A stretch of 64,000 bases of DNA from an uncultured Lachnospiraceae bacterium. GTDB taxonomy: Bacteria > Bacillota > Clostridia > Lachnospirales > Lachnospiraceae. Below are positions 61,300 to 64,000 of the stretch, piece after piece. A model generated the notes under the pieces. The model was not told where the DNA came from and ran no database searches. It saw only the letters and a program-made list of their open reading frames with translations. Positions within the stretch are counted from its first letter, which is position 1. Each line of letters opens with the position of its first letter. The translations under genes were made by a program, and so were the position numbers. The stretch covers positions 62,001 to 126,000 of the forward strand of contig CANQUG010000003.1 in assembly GCA_947626985.1 (NCBI GenBank), read 5' to 3'.

Positions 61300-62988
61300 T
61301 TATCTGACAAGCGCCACCCTGCACTGCTTCCTGTAACATGCGATGCCGTACTTAAGCACAGTCCTGATTCCGCTGTCATGCAGCTTCTGCACATAGCAGC
61401 TGTCTTCAATCTGCTTAAGCGCCATCTCCACACCCTTCTCCAGATCGCCGTTGTGGGCGTATTTCACCTCAATTACAATCCCGATATCCTCGTCCTCCGT
61501 TTCCACAAGGATATCCCCGTAGCCGTCTCCGGTTTCATAGTTGCTGGTCACATACCAGTTTCCCTTGAAACTCAGGATCCCCAACAGAATCCCATGATAA
61601 AAATTCTCCCTGAGGCTGTGTCGGATGAACGTGTCCCGAATACTGATCGTCTTCTTCAGATACTTCCCGAGCAGTTCCTCCGTCTTCTGCGTGTCCCCAT
61701 CCTTCAGCGCGCCGCAGAACTCCCGTAGCATCACGCCGTCGTCTGCCACGTGCTCCCTGAATAAATCCATGATCTGCGTTGTAAAGATATCCCGGATCTC
61801 CATATTCGGGATCACCAGCGGCAGCTTCTTTCCTTCAGCCTCGCCGCGCTTTGTCAGATAGCCGGTCATGTACAGCAGGCTCCAAATATGATCAATGGAA
61901 TCATACATCTCGCGATAAGTGAGCTCCTGACGTATCTCCTTCCTGACCGCATCGCCGGCCACCAGAGCCTCCAGTTCCCTGGTCGCAGCACCTGCCTCCA
62001 GCCGCTTCACGAATTCCTGCACCGCATCATTCCCGCTGGAATTCGCCCAATAGTTTCCCGGAAGCACGTTCGGATCTATTCTCAGATCATAACAATAATT
62101 CACAACGTCCCAGGGACAATATACATCGCTCCTGCCAAAACGATAGCCGTCGTACCATTCTCTTGCCTTTCCATGGAAATCCGTCAGCCCATAGTATTCC
62201 ATGAACTCCCGGACCTCCTCATCCGTAAATCCAAAATATTCATCAAAGCCGGCATCCGCAATGGAAAACACCTTCAGATTGTTCATTCCTGTGAAGATAC
62301 TCTCCTTCGATACCCGCAGGCATCCAGTCAGCACCGCAAACGCCAGACTGGAGTTTGTCTTCAGCGCCTGACTGAACATACTCCGAATCAGCTGAACCAT
62401 CTCATCATAATAGCCATTATAAAATGCTTTCTGCACCGGCACGTCATACTCATCGATCAGCAGAATCACTTTCTGGCCATAATGCTTCTCTAAAAGCCTG
62501 CACAAATCCCAGAGACTGCTGCTAAGTGTCTCCTGATCCATATCTCTCCTGAGCAGGCTTATATAAAGCTCCCTCTCATCCTCCGAAAGTCCTGGGCTGC
62601 TGCGCAGGAAATCAAAGCGGGACGCCTCCGCGCTGATCCTCGTGGCAGCAAGCCTGCATGCGAGTCGGAAATCGCGTCCCTCCACGTCTTTAAGCGATAC
62701 TGATACGACCGGGTACTTTCCCATATGCGTCCTGCACAGCTCTGTCTCCTGCGCAATTTCCAATCCCTCAAAGATCGAAGGATCTCCTCCAATCTCAAAA
62801 AAGCATTTCAACATGCTCATATTCAGCGACTTTCCGAAGCGCCTCGGACGGGTGAACAGATTCACCTCGCCGGAGCCGCGCAGCAGCTCCGCAATCAGGC
62901 CTGTCTTATCCACATAATAGTAATTCTTCTTTCTCAGCTTCTCAAAATCTTCTGTTCCGATCGGCAAAGCCTTCTTTGTGAAATCCAT
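61300..62988 (-). CDS. AAA-like ATPase with C-terminal PD-(D/E)XK nuclease domain (DUF1703 type)
   Basis: This is a 562-residue protein. The N-terminal AAA-ATPase-like domain has ALPIGTEDFEKLRKKNYYYV, the nucleotide-binding region RPRRFGKSLNMSML and the Walker B-like VILLIDEYDVPV. The C-terminal PD-(D/E)XK domain has SNYETGDGYGDILVETE and IGIVIEVKYAH. This family is common in gut Firmicutes and Bacteroidetes, is probably mobile or defence-related, and has no settled function. I start at the ATG at 62988, which has AAAGGTGG upstream. It lies between remnants and a direct repeat, which suggests insertion into an older LysR-cupin-flavodoxin locus. Confidence 0.9.
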   Translation of the reverse strand: MDFTKKALPIGTEDFEKLRKKNYYYVDKTGLIAELLRGSGEVNLFTRPRRFGKSLNMSMLKCFFEIGGDPSIFEGLEIAQETELCRTHMGKYPVVSVSLKDVEGRDFRLACRLAATRISAEASRFDFLRSSPGLSEDERELYISLLRRDMDQETLSSSLWDLCRLLEKHYGQKVILLIDEYDVPVQKAFYNGYYDEMVQLIRSMFSQALKTNSSLAFAVLTGCLRVSKESIFTGMNNLKVFSIADAGFDEYFGFTDEEVREFMEYYGLTDFHGKAREWYDGYRFGRSDVYCPWDVVNYCYDLRIDPNVLPGNYWANSSGNDAVQEFVKRLEAGAATRELEALVAGDAVRKEIRQELTYREMYDSIDHIWSLLYMTGYLTKRGEAEGKKLPLVIPNMEIRDIFTTQIMDLFREHVADDGVMLREFCGALKDGDTQKTEELLGKYLKKTISIRDTFIRHSLRENFYHGILLGILSFKGNWYVTSNYETGDGYGDILVETEDEDIGIVIEVKYAHNGDLEKGVEMALKQIEDSCYVQKLHDSGIRTVLKYGIACYRKQCRVALVR

Positions 62989-63290
62989 CTCCCGCACCAC
63001 CTTTTCTCCCTGCCATTTGTGATAAGTATATCCAAAATGACGACCGGCCGCAAGAAGTTTCTTTGCAGGGATGGTTCCTTGCGAAAATTAATATTTCATT
63101 GGTGAGCAGCGGCGACTGATATCCCTCGCAGGGCAGGAAACAGGGACTGCATATTCCGTTCCTGTCCAGAAGGAAAAAAACCTGCGTAAATTCAGAAAGC
63201 TTGCAGAGCAAAGGCTGATTGATCATTATTATTTCTCCCGACCTGGTAAACTCACGGATATTCTTTCAGGGCTTCAGCCAAAGGTTACAG

Positions 63291-63429
63291 TTAATCTGTC
63301 CGCTGAACGTATCGGAAAGGAAGGGCTGCTCCGGCAGCACATTCCACCACATCGCCCTCACGGATAATCTGGGCGGGCTGCCCCTCCTCCTGATAATATC
63401 CGACGCCCCCTGTGACCAGGATGATCATT
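63291..63429 (-). pseudogene. Cupin-domain gene remnant
   Basis: Read on the minus strand, 45 codons give ILVTGGVGYYQEEGQPAQII, then REGDVVEC, the pattern of a small cupin. The zinc-ligand end (expected HWH region) is lost, and the frame stops at 63291 within the 18-bp direct repeat. No start is present. It abuts the flavodoxin stop. The remaining 62989-63290 has nothing I can support. Confidence 0.55.
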
Positions 63430-64000
63430 CCGCCGTGGCTATGCCATCCGTATTTTCCGCAGTCTCCTCAGAAACCTGCTCTGTCACTTCCTCTGTATCT
63501 CCAGCCGGAAGCGCCAGACTGCTGACCCATTCCGCGACCTCATCCGCCTCTGCTGAGGATGGAAAACGCTTTCCTTCCAGCCAGTCTCCTGTTCCGGCCG
63601 CCTCCGCCAGCAGTTCCCCGCTCTCGCCGAGGCCAGAGCTGGACGACGTGCAGAAAGGAACTACCGTTTTCCCTGTGAAGTCATTGGCAGCGATGAATCC
63701 GTCCAGCACCCAGGACGCATTTCCCCACCAGATCGGATACCCGATAAACACCGTACTGTAGGATTCCCATCCATCGACCGCAGTCTCTTCAAGCTCCACC
63801 GCTCTGTCCTCCGGATGTTCATGTTCATAGCAGACTCTGCTGTTCTCGTCCGTCCAGTCCAGATCCGCGTCACTGTAAGGCTCTGTCGGAATCAGCTGAA
63901 ACAGATCCGCGTTTAATGTCTCGGCAATCTCATTTGCGATCGTCTCCGTATGGCCTGTTGCGGAATAGTAGACCACCAGCGTCTTTTCTCCATCTGTCTC
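63425..64000 (-). CDS. Flavodoxin, 5' end outside the window
   Basis: The reading frame is open to the right edge. At least 190 residues are visible. The FMN phosphate loop is LVVYYSATGHTETIA, and the following blocks GYPIWWGNASWVL and FCTSSSSGLGES are typical of flavodoxins. The tail is Glu/Thr-rich (EEVTEQVSEETAEN) and the N-terminal side shows ETDGEKT, which suggests a secreted or lipid-anchored form with a linker upstream. The true start must be beyond 64000. Confidence 0.85.
   Translation of the reverse strand, partial: ETDGEKTLVVYYSATGHTETIANEIAETLNADLFQLIPTEPYSDADLDWTDENSRVCYEHEHPEDRAVELEETAVDGWESYSTVFIGYPIWWGNASWVLDGFIAANDFTGKTVVPFCTSSSSGLGESGELLAEAAGTGDWLEGKRFPSSAEADEVAEWVSSLALPAGDTEEVTEQVSEETAENTDGIATAE

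Overview
The window looks like a chromosomal segment of a spore-forming, anaerobic Firmicute, most likely a member of the Lachnospiraceae (an inference from gene content, not from a marker gene). Support comes from the endospore genes sipL, gerA, a gerB/gerC fusion and spmB, the Gram-positive style of the Opp and sugar ABC systems, strong AGGAGG-type ribosome binding sites, and moderately high G+C in the core part. Most core genes lie on the minus strand. No rRNA, tRNA, CRISPR array or complete insertion sequence was found.

Region by region (1-9.9 kb): a carbohydrate or polyol utilisation locus with a sugar ABC transporter (ATPase, permease, and the start of a third gene at the window edge), a class II ketose-bisphosphate aldolase, an aldo/keto reductase, a zinc alcohol dehydrogenase, an FGGY kinase, a LacI repressor and a divergent AraC activator. 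Matching operator-like sites lie at both the aldolase and the lacI promoters, suggesting joint LacI/AraC control. 9.9-12 kb holds small gene remnants and an AlbA_2 (Schlafen-like) ATP-binding regulator. 12-22 kb is a sporulation, germination and housekeeping block: germination receptor genes, a GntR regulator with ispE, sipL, a PrcB-like lipoprotein, plsC and spmB. 22-29 kb carries a MoxR/DUF58/DUF4129-like operon and lon with a CIRCE operator. 29-35 kb is an oppBCDFA peptide-uptake operon whose binding protein is circularly permuted. 35-52 kb is housekeeping: K+ channel, dusB, birA, argF, SPFH/NfeD, an rRNA methyltransferase, ktrAB, pfkA, dnaE, cvfB, araD and an acyl-ACP thioesterase. 52.6-63.4 kb is an accessory island of toxin-antitoxin and defence genes (DUF5131, RelB/PIN, AbrB with a broken PIN gene, AbiEi/AbiEii), GNAT and methyltransferase genes, a LysR regulator and an AAA/PD-(D/E)XK protein. 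Several genes there are broken and some intergenic segments are duplicated. A flavodoxin runs off the right edge.

Four signals stand out. (1) The oligopeptide-binding protein at 29106-31028 has its normal C-terminal segment at the N-terminus, behind an acidic repeat linker, and it lacks a lipobox. (2) A 190-bp element occurs twice (25888-26077 and 51336-51525). Its 26-bp terminal stem differs between copies but stays complementary in both, and two internal pairs also covary, so it is probably a structured RNA or a structured mobile element. (3) Unrelated degenerate tandem repeats with 14-68 bp units sit directly downstream of stop codons at eight or so loci, and in some cases are copies of the 3' end of the adjacent gene. 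(4) Operators can be read directly: a LacI/AraC pair, paired TTGTATACAA palindromes at ispE-gntR, and CIRCE at lon.
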